Shown: piece by piece, positions 36,433 to 46,336 of the stretch
Position numbering within the stretch: the first letter of the stretch is position 1
Layout of the letters: each line of letters starts with the position of its first letter
DNA from: Desmonostoc muscorum LEGE 12446
GTDB taxonomy: Bacteria > Cyanobacteriota > Cyanobacteriia > Cyanobacteriales > Nostocaceae
Direction of reading: 5' to 3'
Length of the DNA stretch: 64,000 nt
Assembly: GCF_015207005.2 (NCBI RefSeq)
Contig: NZ_JADEXS020000001.1
Span: 5,417,001 to 5,481,000 of the forward strand
The notes under the pieces: generated by a model
Told to the model about the DNA's origin: nothing
What the model saw: the letters and a program-made list of their open reading frames with translations, nothing else
The model's database searches: none
Position numbers and translations under genes: made by a program

Positions 36433-38277
36433 TTACATATCTCGCTTATATTCTTCCAACAATTGCGGGATGTAATCATAGCCATCTACACCAATAATTG
36501 CAATCATTTTAGAACGATGTTGTTGTAATATTTTTTGGAAAGTTTCTGTTCCTATTTGTCCCTGTAAAATTGTCAGTAACCCTGCTGGTTGACGCCATTC
36601 ACGAGAAGCAATTTGGTTCAAAAGATACATTCCTAAGCTGCCTGTGTAAATGGTTTTTTCGGCATTTTGCAAATGATAATAAGCTTCAGCTAAATAAGCT
36701 AAATTCCGTCCTTGGAGATACAAATCACCAGAAACTTGCGCTATTTTGAAAGCATCTTCGAGATATTTAATTGCAGTTTGATGTTGTCCAATTACTAAAT
36801 AAGCAATTCCTAAGCTGCTGATACATAAGGCTTTACTTGGAATATCGCCTAATTTTTCTGACAACTTTAAACCTTGTTCTAAATAGTTAATTGCTGATTC
36901 ATAGGTTTCTGGTTCTAGATTTTCTAGTTGCTGAGCCTGCATGACTTCGCTGTAACCTAAATTTACCAGCGCGTTTGCCTCTCCTGTTTTATCCCCTGCT
37001 TGCCGACTCAATATTAATGCTCGTTGACTGTAGTTAATTGCCTCAGCATAATTTTGCTGTTGTACGTAGGTACGGCTGAGGTGGTTGAGATTGGCAATTT
37101 CACAGGGGCGATCGCCTGCACTCCTAGATATCTCCAACGCCTGCTGATGAAAGTCCAAAGAGCGCTGATATTGTCCCAAAGCACGTTGTGAATAACCTAA
37201 AAGTGTCAAAATCCGCGCTTTTTCTTGGGTTTTTTCTGCTGGGCGCAGTGGCTCATCCAAATAATCTAGGGCATTTCGGAGATAACTACCAGAAAACGAG
37301 GCAAAAATCCCGCCGTAAAGGGGAAAATATGAACGTTGGGCAAAGGTTCGCAGAATTTGCAGCATAATTTGAGAACAAGCATCGCTATATGCTGTACCAA
37401 TGCTCTGAAAACCACTTGCTAACTGACTCCAAATCACTGCAAAGGTCAAAAAAGTGGAAATGGACAAATTTGGCCCTGCTTTAACATCGTAAGCTTGTTG
37501 GTCAAACCAGTTAATTAAGCTCCGTTGCAAATATTGTAAAATCAACGCCATTTCCACCCAATCTCTAAGGGTGATACCCCGCTGTTGTTCGGCAAATTGA
37601 ATTGCAGATTCCTCCATCGCTAAGGTGCGAAACAGTGCTTGGGGTAATTCACTATTAAGTTGCTTCGCCCAACTCGCCCACGGACCGCGTTCACCTGGTA
37701 CACCGCCAAATCCCAAAGATTCTTTTTGCTCATACATCCAACTGAGCAAATTTTCTTGTAAGCGTTGCCAAGATGCTAAACCACGGGTAATACCTTCGGA
37801 AAATTGTTGTAAATCAGCATCTACTTGGGCAAATTGCTGTAATGATTTTGCTAACTGCTGTAATTGGGGTAAATTTAGCGGATATTTCTGATTGGGGTCA
37901 GTAACACGGACAAAAGCTGCCAAACGCTCGTTAGCAGAAGCTGTAGTAATTTCTGTAACCGCAGAAGCGATCGCTTCTGTAGCTTTGTTTTGCTCTTGCC
38001 AGCGTTGCCATTGAGTTTGAATCGTTTTAATGGCTCTCAAACTGCGAGTAGCTTTAGCTTTTTTGAGTTCGTCTTTTTCACTATCTACTTGACTTTGGAG
38101 GGCATTCAGGCGATCGCTCAAAACTAGCTCAAACACTTCCCCTGTCCCAGAAGTTATGTTTTTAAGCAGCATTTGATACACCTGTTCCACAGAGCTAATT
38201 TTGCCCTTGAGGGTGGTTTCGACAATTTCATCGATTAAAGCAAGATAGCGATCGCGCAATGGCAGAGAGTCTGACAC
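36433..38277 (-). CDS. TPR repeat protein
   Basis: A 614-aa protein. The C-terminal part (about residues 340-560) has at least five tetratricopeptide repeats, for example ALGQYQRSLDFHQQALEISR, NYAEAINYSQRALILSRQAG and GQHQTAIKYLEDAFKIAQVSG. The N-terminal part is helical without a known domain, with hydrophobic stretches but no clear membrane segment. TPR proteins of this kind scaffold complexes. It is divergent from the injection-system effector gene 240 bases away; any functional link is unproven. Confidence 0.85.
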   Translation of the reverse strand: MSDSLPLRDRYLALIDEIVETTLKGKISSVEQVYQMLLKNITSGTGEVFELVLSDRLNALQSQVDSEKDELKKAKATRSLRAIKTIQTQWQRWQEQNKATEAIASAVTEITTASANERLAAFVRVTDPNQKYPLNLPQLQQLAKSLQQFAQVDADLQQFSEGITRGLASWQRLQENLLSWMYEQKESLGFGGVPGERGPWASWAKQLNSELPQALFRTLAMEESAIQFAEQQRGITLRDWVEMALILQYLQRSLINWFDQQAYDVKAGPNLSISTFLTFAVIWSQLASGFQSIGTAYSDACSQIMLQILRTFAQRSYFPLYGGIFASFSGSYLRNALDYLDEPLRPAEKTQEKARILTLLGYSQRALGQYQRSLDFHQQALEISRSAGDRPCEIANLNHLSRTYVQQQNYAEAINYSQRALILSRQAGDKTGEANALVNLGYSEVMQAQQLENLEPETYESAINYLEQGLKLSEKLGDIPSKALCISSLGIAYLVIGQHQTAIKYLEDAFKIAQVSGDLYLQGRNLAYLAEAYYHLQNAEKTIYTGSLGMYLLNQIASREWRQPAGLLTILQGQIGTETFQKILQQHRSKMIAIIGVDGYDYIPQLLEEYKRDM

Positions 38278-38439
38278 TTTGGCTACTAGGGAACGTCACG
38301 TCAATTCTAATTCTAGTCTTGGGAGTGGGAGTTGGGAGTGAGGAGTTAGGAGTGGGAAACCGCACTTATTTACTCGGAACTGACAACTGTTTTGCCCCAT
38401 ATCCCATGCCCTAATTAATCAGTCTCAAATCGTTAAGTT

Positions 38440-38518
38440 AATGGCGATCGCAACCAAACAAATTGCTATGATGTGTCTTAAATAATATGCCCTAGCTCAG
38501 GTATGGAGGAAGGGTGAG
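38440..38518 (+). promoter_or_regulatory. Leader shared with the paralogous gene at 41288
   Basis: GGCGATCGCAA, CAAATTGCTATGATGTGTC and AATAATATGCCCTAGCTCAG, followed by GGAGGAAGGGT before the ATG, recur nearly unchanged at 41206-41287. TATGAT may be a -10 box, and GGAGGAAG a strong ribosome site. Conservation of the leader shows the whole gene start was duplicated. Confidence 0.6.
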
Positions 38519-41038
38519 ATGAGTGATCGCACGTCTCAACGTAAGAAATCAACTGCATCAAATTTTACGAATCCTTCGCTTGTCTCGCGAAATATTCTTA
38601 CACTGGCGAACCCAATACGCAGCTTTGGTTCACAAATAAATACTACTGTGCCCCAAACAGTAACTGAAGTAGTACCAGACCTTCAAGAAGCCCAGTCTGC
38701 TGATGAGCAATCCTTGGAACCAGAAGCGATCAAAGAAAAGCCCCTGACTCACGACATTAGTCGCATACCCTTGCGTCGTCCCCAGGCAAAACTCACAGTT
38801 GGTCAACCAGACGACAAATACGAACAACAAGCCGAGATGATGGCAAATCAAGTCATGTCGATGCCTGATTCTGGGGAACAGTTGCAGCTAAGTGATGCTG
38901 AATGCCAAATTCAAAGACAATGTGGTGTGGATCAAAGCTGTCCTGAGGAAATGATGGACACACCAAGGGAAAGTTCATCAGCAGATATGACAAGTGCAGA
39001 TGCATCAATGAGTGTTGCTCCAGAAGCTAATTACACCACTGGCAGTGATGATAACTCAGATACAGAAGCACAGGTTGCATCATTTAAACGACTAGTACTC
39101 ACAACAGCTAGAGCTAGATTGGCATCTAACCGGGTTAATTTAGCACAATGGCGCAACGTTGTTGAAGAACTACAGCTTGACCGACAGCAGCAGCTAGCCA
39201 TTCAGGTTGCACAACTACAAGAAACCGTCGAACGACGCGATGGTTTTGGTCAATCAGCTCTAGAGCAGTATCTTACAGAGCGAAACCCAATTCGTCGTGA
39301 AACACGGCTCCATCAAACCGAAGGTCGCTACACCGCTTGTACTGGTTGCCATGCAGAACAATGGGCAACCCGCCTTGAAAATGAAACTCCGTCTTTGATG
39401 CAAACTGGTCCTGATTGGCAGCCAGTAGCAGATAGATTAACTGGCGTTGAAAGTAGCGATCGGCAATACCTAGAACCGTGGCTTGCGGATTATTCAATGC
39501 CAAGCTTGCCGAGTCCTCAGTCCGCAGATGCTTCAGAAGAAGAGGCAATTAGACAGTGGTTAGCACAAACCTCTGGTGAAAGCTTGACAGCCAGAGATGG
39601 TGAGACGACAGCTACAAGATCACAGAGTTCATCTAGAGAACACGAAGATACGCCTAACTTTGATTTGCAACAGGCTCCTCAACAAGACCAGATGGAGCAG
39701 ATTAATGCTATTACAGAATCCTATCGCGCAATTATCCAAGCATTAGGACCCGAAGGATATCAGGTCTGGACAGATAGTGCTATTGCCTGGGACTCGGAGA
39801 ACATTGAGGCGGTTCGTCAAGCCATCTTGGCTCAAATCGATCAGCGCCAATCTGATTATCTAGAGTTGATGACAATGATTGCCAATGGCGATCGCGAGTA
39901 CCTGGAATTTGCCCCCATCTTGCAAGAGCTATTACCTATTGCATCGCCAGCAGTTCGGGAAGTCATCCAGGCTGAAATCGATGCAGAACAAGATCAAAAC
40001 CTTTTGGAAGCCATCATTGTTGGCGTTGCAACCCTTGGACTTCTTTTACTGACGATTTTCCCGCCATCGACTGCAATTGGGATTGCTGGTCTTGCAGCCC
40101 TGGAAGTCGGACTTGGCGCTCATGCAATTGCCAGCGGTATGGAAAGTTTCGATCAGGGGTATGCGTATAATTTGGCAACAGGTGCTGATGATGTTTATTC
40201 CCGCGAACAGCAGCAGAGTGGTGGCTCCATGATGTTCGGTGGTTTCATCAGTATTGTGACTGGACCATTGATGATGGGAATGGGATCTCTTCGTGGTATT
40301 GGGGCTGGCGCAAGAATAATGGAAGGAGGCGCGCTAGCTGAGATGAATGCCTCAGAGGCAATATCTGAAGGTGCAGCAGCAGTTTTTAGTAGCGGTGAAG
40401 CAGCTACATTGGGTCCAAGAACAGTGCGACAAGGCCAGTTTATCCTCAGCTACGAAGCAGATGGTACTGTTGTTGCGACTGTGGAAGGCAATCCAAATAT
40501 TATGATGATTGCCCGGGAAGGCGAAGCCATCATGTATGAGCGTACTGCTGATGGACTCCGTGTTGTGCAGCGAACAAGGATAACTGGTGGTCAGGGACCC
40601 GCAGGTTTTGGTGATGAAATTGGTCAATACAGTGGTCGTCCTTTCAACCCTAGTGCAGCAGGTGGTGAAATACGAGAACTCAATTATCAAAATGTGCGCG
40701 TCACCCACAGAGGAGTGGATGTAGTTGAAGGTCATACTAGTAGGTTTCATGACCCTGAGTTTCCGGCAGCGTCCAGACCGAATCAATTTATGATTGATAG
40801 ATTAAGGAGGATAGCCTCTGGTGAGATGGAAGCAACAGCTGTAGATCTGCGCTATTACACACATGAGCTACGTGAATATGTTAGGTATAGAAGGCTAGGA
40901 TTTAGAACAGGGGTACCAGAAGGTGATGATGCTCGACATATGCTCTGGAATGATACTCATACGGCTACCTTAGAAGATTATGGTTTGCCCGCGGATTCAC
41001 GTCTTCTTTATCATCCTGATGCACCGAGTCCCTGGTGA
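38519..41038 (+). CDS. Putative contractile-injection-system cargo/polymorphic toxin
   Basis: An 839-aa protein. The first 110 residues are paralogous to the DUF4157 protein downstream (KKSTAS..., FGSQINT, LTHDISRI, RPQAKLTVGQPDDKYEQQAE) but the HELTH core is absent. A helical middle (about 190-350) includes YTACTGCHAEQWA. Two hydrophobic segments follow (LLEAIIVGVATLGLLLLTIF, MMFGGFISIVTGPLMMGMG), as in toxin delivery regions. The last 160 residues end in a compact domain with RYYTHELREYVRYRRLGF and WNDTHTATLEDYGL, a candidate toxin domain of unknown type. Starts after GGAGGAAGGG. Confidence 0.7.
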   Translation: MSDRTSQRKKSTASNFTNPSLVSRNILTLANPIRSFGSQINTTVPQTVTEVVPDLQEAQSADEQSLEPEAIKEKPLTHDISRIPLRRPQAKLTVGQPDDKYEQQAEMMANQVMSMPDSGEQLQLSDAECQIQRQCGVDQSCPEEMMDTPRESSSADMTSADASMSVAPEANYTTGSDDNSDTEAQVASFKRLVLTTARARLASNRVNLAQWRNVVEELQLDRQQQLAIQVAQLQETVERRDGFGQSALEQYLTERNPIRRETRLHQTEGRYTACTGCHAEQWATRLENETPSLMQTGPDWQPVADRLTGVESSDRQYLEPWLADYSMPSLPSPQSADASEEEAIRQWLAQTSGESLTARDGETTATRSQSSSREHEDTPNFDLQQAPQQDQMEQINAITESYRAIIQALGPEGYQVWTDSAIAWDSENIEAVRQAILAQIDQRQSDYLELMTMIANGDREYLEFAPILQELLPIASPAVREVIQAEIDAEQDQNLLEAIIVGVATLGLLLLTIFPPSTAIGIAGLAALEVGLGAHAIASGMESFDQGYAYNLATGADDVYSREQQQSGGSMMFGGFISIVTGPLMMGMGSLRGIGAGARIMEGGALAEMNASEAISEGAAAVFSSGEAATLGPRTVRQGQFILSYEADGTVVATVEGNPNIMMIAREGEAIMYERTADGLRVVQRTRITGGQGPAGFGDEIGQYSGRPFNPSAAGGEIRELNYQNVRVTHRGVDVVEGHTSRFHDPEFPAASRPNQFMIDRLRRIASGEMEATAVDLRYYTHELREYVRYRRLGFRTGVPEGDDARHMLWNDTHTATLEDYGLPADSRLLYHPDAPSPW

Positions 41039-41287
41039 AACTAACTACACATAAATGAACTTATTGATATACAGCAATCGCTTGTTTGGATTTTGTCAGT
41101 GCGATCGCTGTTTTTATCAAAAAAGACTCATCAAAAGCCAATGCCAGAAAACGGTGAAACCCATTTTTGCTCCCGACATAGTTAGAATAATTTACACTTA
41201 AGTTTATGGCGATCGCAATAAAACAAATTGCTATGATGTGTCTAAAATAATATGCCCTAGCTCAGGTATTGATGGAGGAAGGGTAAA
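41039..41287. repeat. Spacer carrying the duplicated leader (41206-41287)
   Basis: The second half (TTATGGCGATCGCAA onward) repeats 38440-38518 with a TGAT insertion before GGAGGAAGGGT. The first half shows nothing recognisable. Confidence 0.6.
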
Positions 41288-43330
41288 ATGAGCGATGTCT
41301 ATCGACAAGCCCCTAAGCGGCTACGCACGCTGCAACAAAAAAAATCAACCGCATCACATTTGACGAATTCTTCCCTTGCCTCGCCAAATATTCCCACACT
41401 GGCGAACCCAATACCGAGCTTTGGTTCACAAATAAATACTGCTGCGCCCCAAATATTAACTGAGGCCTCACCCGACCTTCAACAAACCCAGTCTGGCCAA
41501 GAGCAATTATTGCAAGCTAAACCAGAAGCCGTCAAACAATCACCCCTTACTCACGACATTAGTCGCATCTCCTTGCATCGCCCACAAGCAAAACTCACCG
41601 TTGGCGAACCAGATGACCAATATGAGCAGGAAGCCAATAGAGTTGCTGACCAGATTATGCGAATGGCGATACCTGAGCCAAAGATCAACCAGGGTAACAT
41701 CGGTTTACAGGATGCACACACTCAAGAGGAAGTGCAAGCCAAGCCTTCAGCAGCTGCTATCACTCCACTGGTGCAGCGCGAGGCAATGCTAGAAGAAGAA
41801 GATGAAGATGAAGAAGAGGAATTACAAACTAAACCTCTACATACATCTATCCAAAGGAAGACTTCACAAGAAGAGGCATCGCCACAACTCGCTACAGATA
41901 CGGGCTTCCAAGGTGGAGACAATTTTGAAAGTCGGCTAAACAGTAGTGAAAATGGAGGTAGCCCTTTACCGAATGACGTGCGCTCCTTTATGGAACCCCG
42001 TTTTGGTACTGATTTTAGTCAAGTGCGGGTACATACAGGCAGTGAAGCAATTCAAATGAATCGGGATTTGAATGCTCAAGCATTTACCCACAAGCAAAAT
42101 ATTTTCTTTGGTGCAGGTAAGTCACCAGGTAATGACGCTTTAACTGCCCATGAATTGACTCATGTGGTACAGCAGACGGGTGCAGCCCAGAGAAAATTAA
42201 TTCAACGGGCAATTGACCCTACATACAACGTGACTAACGGTTTGTTTAAAGTGGATGCCACGACTGGTGGATCGAACTTACCCATCAGGATTGCGTTTGA
42301 ACCCTCAGTCACCGCTCCCTACTCTAACCAAATTGGACTGATTCAGATTGTGCGTCTGACAGATGCAGGCGGCGCAAATATCGAACCCCAGTCTTTACCT
42401 GCTGCTCGTGGTGCTAGTCTACGCACCACCGCTGATGCCACCACGGGAGTTGAGGGCGGATATTTCACTGATGTACTGCACAATGATGCACCAGCCCACG
42501 GTGGTGCAGGAACTGATGCCCCAGCTGGCAGCGCTTTGCCACCCCAATATCCCTTTGATACCAGTAGCGATCCAGCGAATCCCAATCCCGCTCAACCCAA
42601 TCCCGCCACCCCCGGACTTTCACGACCTTCTTCCGGTGGCGCACAAGGAGCGATTATCGGTTACAAACGCTCCAATGACCCCGGCGATATCAAAGCAGCA
42701 GAACTAACTGATGCACCTGGATACCCGACAGTCAACCCAGCGAACACTGATCTGAACTTTGATTTCGAGACAGTGGCCAAGGGCGAAGATACCATGACAA
42801 CTTACGGTGCCCTTCATTGGAACTTCGAGATCCGCTCTGGGGTGGTTCAGAATGAAAACGCATCAGTACAAGAGGGACAATCAGCCACTTTCGATGCGGC
42901 TCTGGAGAAACATCGAGATTTCTACGTACATGAGCCAGTTATTTTTTACTTTGATTTCGACAGCGATGTATTGAGTGCCACCGAAACAGCTAAGATTGAT
43001 ACATTCTTGGATTATCTAGGGCGGTTCCCTGATGTACAAGTCACTCCCGAAGGCTTCGCTGATAGGCGCGGTGGTGCTTCTCAACACAACCTAGATCTGT
43101 CTTTACGCAGAGCCAGTGCAGTCGGAGATGCCCTACGTGCTAAGGGTGTACCTGAAGCTCAGATTAGTGCTGTAACTATCGGCTCTGGAGCAACTGAAGA
43201 CTTTACTCCTGATGCTACTACTAACCAAGATGCAGAAGCAAATCGTCGCGGTAATCGTCGGGTGGTTTTGAGCTTTAAACATGAGCCAGCAGCAGCACCA
43301 GCAGCAGGGGGCGGAGGGGCGACACCGTGA
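41288..43330 (+). CDS. DUF4157 (eCIS core) protein fused to an OmpA domain
   Basis: A 680-aa protein. The leader (1-110) is paralogous to the upstream gene. A Glu/Asp-rich segment (EEEDEDEEEE) precedes the DUF4157 domain at about 220-290: PLPNDVRSFMEPRFGTDFSQ, RVHTG, and the zinc-type motif TAHELTHVVQQ. A middle domain (about 310-530) is unassigned. The C-terminal OmpA-like domain (about 545-670) reads VIFYFDFDSDVLS and LDLSLRRASAVGDALRAKGV, as in peptidoglycan-binding proteins. DUF4157 marks proteins tied to extracellular contractile injection systems. Inferred: cargo or a wall-linked accessory of the machine at 52-64 kb. Confidence 0.85.
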   Translation: MSDVYRQAPKRLRTLQQKKSTASHLTNSSLASPNIPTLANPIPSFGSQINTAAPQILTEASPDLQQTQSGQEQLLQAKPEAVKQSPLTHDISRISLHRPQAKLTVGEPDDQYEQEANRVADQIMRMAIPEPKINQGNIGLQDAHTQEEVQAKPSAAAITPLVQREAMLEEEDEDEEEELQTKPLHTSIQRKTSQEEASPQLATDTGFQGGDNFESRLNSSENGGSPLPNDVRSFMEPRFGTDFSQVRVHTGSEAIQMNRDLNAQAFTHKQNIFFGAGKSPGNDALTAHELTHVVQQTGAAQRKLIQRAIDPTYNVTNGLFKVDATTGGSNLPIRIAFEPSVTAPYSNQIGLIQIVRLTDAGGANIEPQSLPAARGASLRTTADATTGVEGGYFTDVLHNDAPAHGGAGTDAPAGSALPPQYPFDTSSDPANPNPAQPNPATPGLSRPSSGGAQGAIIGYKRSNDPGDIKAAELTDAPGYPTVNPANTDLNFDFETVAKGEDTMTTYGALHWNFEIRSGVVQNENASVQEGQSATFDAALEKHRDFYVHEPVIFYFDFDSDVLSATETAKIDTFLDYLGRFPDVQVTPEGFADRRGGASQHNLDLSLRRASAVGDALRAKGVPEAQISAVTIGSGATEDFTPDATTNQDAEANRRGNRRVVLSFKHEPAAAPAAGGGGATP

Positions 43331-44007
43331 AGCGCAGAGCAGCAGGAATATTTGTGACAGTTTTGATACTGCTCATTGGAGGAAATTTATACATGAATAA
43401 TCAAGATGCTACCGCTACACCGATGGAGCAAATCAAAACACGGCTTTACTCCACAGATCAAGACACTAGTGGTTTGGCTTTGGCTGAATTAATCCGCTTA
43501 GGCAAAAAAGCAACTCCTGTTTTGTTGGAAGCCTTGACACATTCCAACCCCCGCACCCGTCGGCTGGCGGCCGAAGGACTGGGGGAAATTGCCGATCCTA
43601 CCAGTGCCGATGCTTTGTTCCAAGCCACCCATGACAGTAATCCAGAAGTGCGTGCCCGTGCTGCTACTGCTTTACACAAATTAGGTGATAAACGGTCATT
43701 GGGCGCTTTGGTTGCCACCCTTGATGATTATCCTGATATCCTGCACAATCCCTATACAGCTTCGATGTATCCTTTAATGCAAGGCAGTAAAGATGTTCTA
43801 CCTTTGGTAGTTCCTCTGCTGCAAGCACCCAACGATTTGACTCGTGAACGGGCTTTTTTAGTTGTTAAGGCTGTGGTGACTAAGCTACCCCAAGGGGAAG
43901 ACTGGAATCAGTTGTGGCACAGTTTGGGAAGTTACGATCCCGCAGCACCAGAGGCAGAACGCGACAAAGCTGCCAAACAATGGGAGGCTTGGTTGACAAA
44001 GCTTTGA
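43327..44007 (+). CDS. HEAT-repeat protein with N-terminal membrane anchor
   Basis: A 226-aa protein starting with GTG overlapping the TGA of the DUF4157-OmpA gene, hence translationally coupled. An N-terminal hydrophobic helix (RRAAGIFVTVLILLIGGNLY) serves as signal or anchor. HEAT-like repeats follow (TPVLLEALTHSNPRTRRLAA, PEVRARAATALHKLGDKRSL). The repeats form a protein-binding solenoid. The overlap implies it works with the DUF4157-OmpA protein, perhaps outside the membrane. Confidence 0.82.
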   Translation: MKRRAAGIFVTVLILLIGGNLYMNNQDATATPMEQIKTRLYSTDQDTSGLALAELIRLGKKATPVLLEALTHSNPRTRRLAAEGLGEIADPTSADALFQATHDSNPEVRARAATALHKLGDKRSLGALVATLDDYPDILHNPYTASMYPLMQGSKDVLPLVVPLLQAPNDLTRERAFLVVKAVVTKLPQGEDWNQLWHSLGSYDPAAPEAERDKAAKQWEAWLTKL

Positions 44008-44572
44008 GATGGGTAGCTTTAAGGTTCAATTTACATTGACCACAGAAAAGTTAAAGCTCCTGTAATTGGCTGGATAAAAACCTAAGAACTTTTACCAGCA
44101 GGATATAAATTTAAATCTGTAACCACAAATAGACCCGTGCTGTAGGGGTAAAGCAACGCTCGTGGGTGTCAGCCCCTTCTGGAGCGAGACGCACTCGCGT
44201 TCGGGGAAGTCAAAAGTCAAAAATTTACCAAGCCCCTAAATTTATTTATGGGCTTGTACTTTTTTCTTTCTGGTGAAATTAAGGGTTTGAAACCCAGAAC
44301 GGTGGGTAAAGCCTGGTGTAGACGAGGTTTCTAACCGCCTATTACGCGTTAATTTGATACCAGTGAGCAATGCTGCGCCCTTACGACAGACGTGGTTTTT
44401 CAAATCAAATTTGGTTTTTCCTGTCAATGCGTAGCCCTAGCATCAAGAACAGTATAGTATCATGTCCGGATAATTTAGTTGTTATGATTCCCACTTAGAT
44501 TACATATCTAGCTGTCTAACCTATAGTGTTATCAAAGTTTTGACTTTTCCTATCAGCCTAGTTTTCATCGGT
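44008..44572. other. Intergenic region, no supported gene
   Basis: A 61-codon minus-strand frame at 44242-44427 is not supported as a gene. A TATCATGTCCG end of the repeat family at 12229 occurs at about 44458. No other structure is seen. Confidence 0.45.
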
Positions 44573-46336
44573 ATGCACGACTTTGTAGTTAATTTGTTTA
44601 GCTCAGGCTCATTTATTCCTCATGGTCACTGCTACCTGTGGAAGCCAGGGTTAGTTTGGTTGCATTTAATTTCTGATGCCATCATTGCGCTTGCTTATTA
44701 TTCTATTCCTCTGACCTTGTTCTACTTCGTTCGCAAGCGACAAGACTTACCTTTCTACTGGATATTTTTGTTATTTGCAACTTTTATTATTTCCTGTGGG
44801 ACAACGCACATTGCCGAGATATGGACACTGTGGTATCCTACGTATTGGCTATCTGGCATCCTCAAAGCTGGAACTGCGATAATTTCATTATTTACAGCTA
44901 TAGAGCTTGTACCGCTGGTTCCTCAAGCTCTGGCGCTACCTAGCCCGGCTCAACTAACCCAAGCAAACAAGGCATTACACGCGCAAATTGAGGAACGTCT
45001 GCGAGTTGAGAATCAACTCAGAGGACTTCAAGACGAACTTGAGCAGCGTGTACAAACACGAACTGCTGAACTGGTGAAAGTTAACCAGCAATTACAACAA
45101 GAAATTGATGAGCGACATCGGGCAGAAGCCGAACGGGAACAACTGCTGGCACGCGAACAAGTTGCCCGTGAGCAGGCAGAAGCAGCTAACCGCATCAAAG
45201 ATGAGTTTCTGGCGGTGTTGTCCCATGAATTGCGATCGCCCCTTAATCCAATTCTGGGCTGGGCGAAGCTGTTACAATCTGGCACCCTTGACGAGCAAAA
45301 GACGAAGCACGCCTTAGCAACAATCGAGCGCAATGCTAACTTACAAACGCAACTAATTGGAGATTTGCTTGATATCTCCCGGATTCTCCAAGGCAAACTG
45401 AATCTCAACATTGGCGAGGTTGATTTGGCTACAACGATTCAGTCAGCAATGGAAACAGTGTGTCTCGCCGCTCAAGCCAAGTCAATTCAAATTCAAACGG
45501 TGCTTAATGAGGCGATTGGAAAGGTTGCAGGAGATTCCGGCCGGCTTCAGCAAATTATCTGGAATTTGCTCACTAATGCCATTAAATTTACGCCCGAAGG
45601 CGGGCAGGTAGAGGTTCGACTGGAACAGGTTGGATCTGATGCCCAGATTGTGGTCAGGGACACAGGTAAGGGCATTAGTGCCGACTTTTTACCTTATGTA
45701 TTTGACCATTTCCGTCAGGAAGAGGGTGCCACAACCCGAAAATTTGGCGGATTAGGACTAGGCTTGGCAATTGTCCGCCATCTCACAGAATTACATGGTG
45801 GCTGGGTGACAGCCCAAAGTCCAGGCATTGGGCAGGGAGCAACTTTTATTGTCAGGATACCACTAATGAAGGTCGCCAGATTAGATATCGAATCGAGTCC
45901 CAATTCTTTAACGCATGGGCTTGCCACTTCACCACTTGCAGGCCTTTGTATTCTGGTTGTGGATGATGACGCAGATACCTGCGACTATCTCAGCTTTGTG
46001 TTGGAACAAGCTGGCGCAACTGTGATTTTAGCTGCATCGGCAGATGAAGCACTGCAAGTATTAGTGCAATCAACTCCAGATATCTTACTCAGTGATATCG
46101 GGATGCCCGATATGGATGGGTATATGTTGATACGGCAGGTGCGTTCCCTGCCATTGGAGCAAGGTGGACAAATTCCAGCGATCGCCCTGACTGCCTATGC
46201 AGGAGAAATCAACCAGCAACAAGCGATCGCAGCAGGCTTTCAAAAACATCTTTCAAAACCTGTCGAGCCAGAATATTTACTTCGGACAATCACTTCCCTT
46301 GGCGCTGTTTTTGTTGGAGCAGTCAAGCAGCCTTAA
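44573..46336 (+). CDS. Ethylene-receptor-like hybrid histidine kinase
   Basis: A 587-aa protein from the ATG at 44573; an upstream TTG is rejected. The first 115 residues form a three-helix ethylene-binding domain. SDAIIALAYYSIP aligns with plant ETR1 D25, Y32 and P36, and FIISCGTTH with I62, C65 and the copper-ligand His69 (here D35, Y42, P46, I72, C75, H79). A coiled coil (about 130-205) leads straight into HisKA (FLAVLSHELRSPLNPI, His218) and the ATPase domain (NLLTNAIKFTPEGG, DTGKGIS, GLGLGLAIV). A C-terminal receiver (ILVVDDDADT, LLSDIGMPDMDGY, KHLSKPV) completes it. A GAF domain, common in this family, is absent. Confidence 0.9.
   Translation: MHDFVVNLFSSGSFIPHGHCYLWKPGLVWLHLISDAIIALAYYSIPLTLFYFVRKRQDLPFYWIFLLFATFIISCGTTHIAEIWTLWYPTYWLSGILKAGTAIISLFTAIELVPLVPQALALPSPAQLTQANKALHAQIEERLRVENQLRGLQDELEQRVQTRTAELVKVNQQLQQEIDERHRAEAEREQLLAREQVAREQAEAANRIKDEFLAVLSHELRSPLNPILGWAKLLQSGTLDEQKTKHALATIERNANLQTQLIGDLLDISRILQGKLNLNIGEVDLATTIQSAMETVCLAAQAKSIQIQTVLNEAIGKVAGDSGRLQQIIWNLLTNAIKFTPEGGQVEVRLEQVGSDAQIVVRDTGKGISADFLPYVFDHFRQEEGATTRKFGGLGLGLAIVRHLTELHGGWVTAQSPGIGQGATFIVRIPLMKVARLDIESSPNSLTHGLATSPLAGLCILVVDDDADTCDYLSFVLEQAGATVILAASADEALQVLVQSTPDILLSDIGMPDMDGYMLIRQVRSLPLEQGGQIPAIALTAYAGEINQQQAIAAGFQKHLSKPVEPEYLLRTITSLGAVFVGAVKQP

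Noticed and set aside
39320..39360. CxxCH (CTGCH) as a heme c site in the 839-aa protein
   Set aside because: No cytochrome context or signal peptide; more likely a structural or zinc-related motif.
44242..44427. 61-codon minus-strand frame (reads KNHVCRKGAALLTGI...)
   Set aside because: No start context, no domain, and the DNA resembles a dispersed noncoding segment, perhaps an insertion-sequence end. Not supported as a gene.
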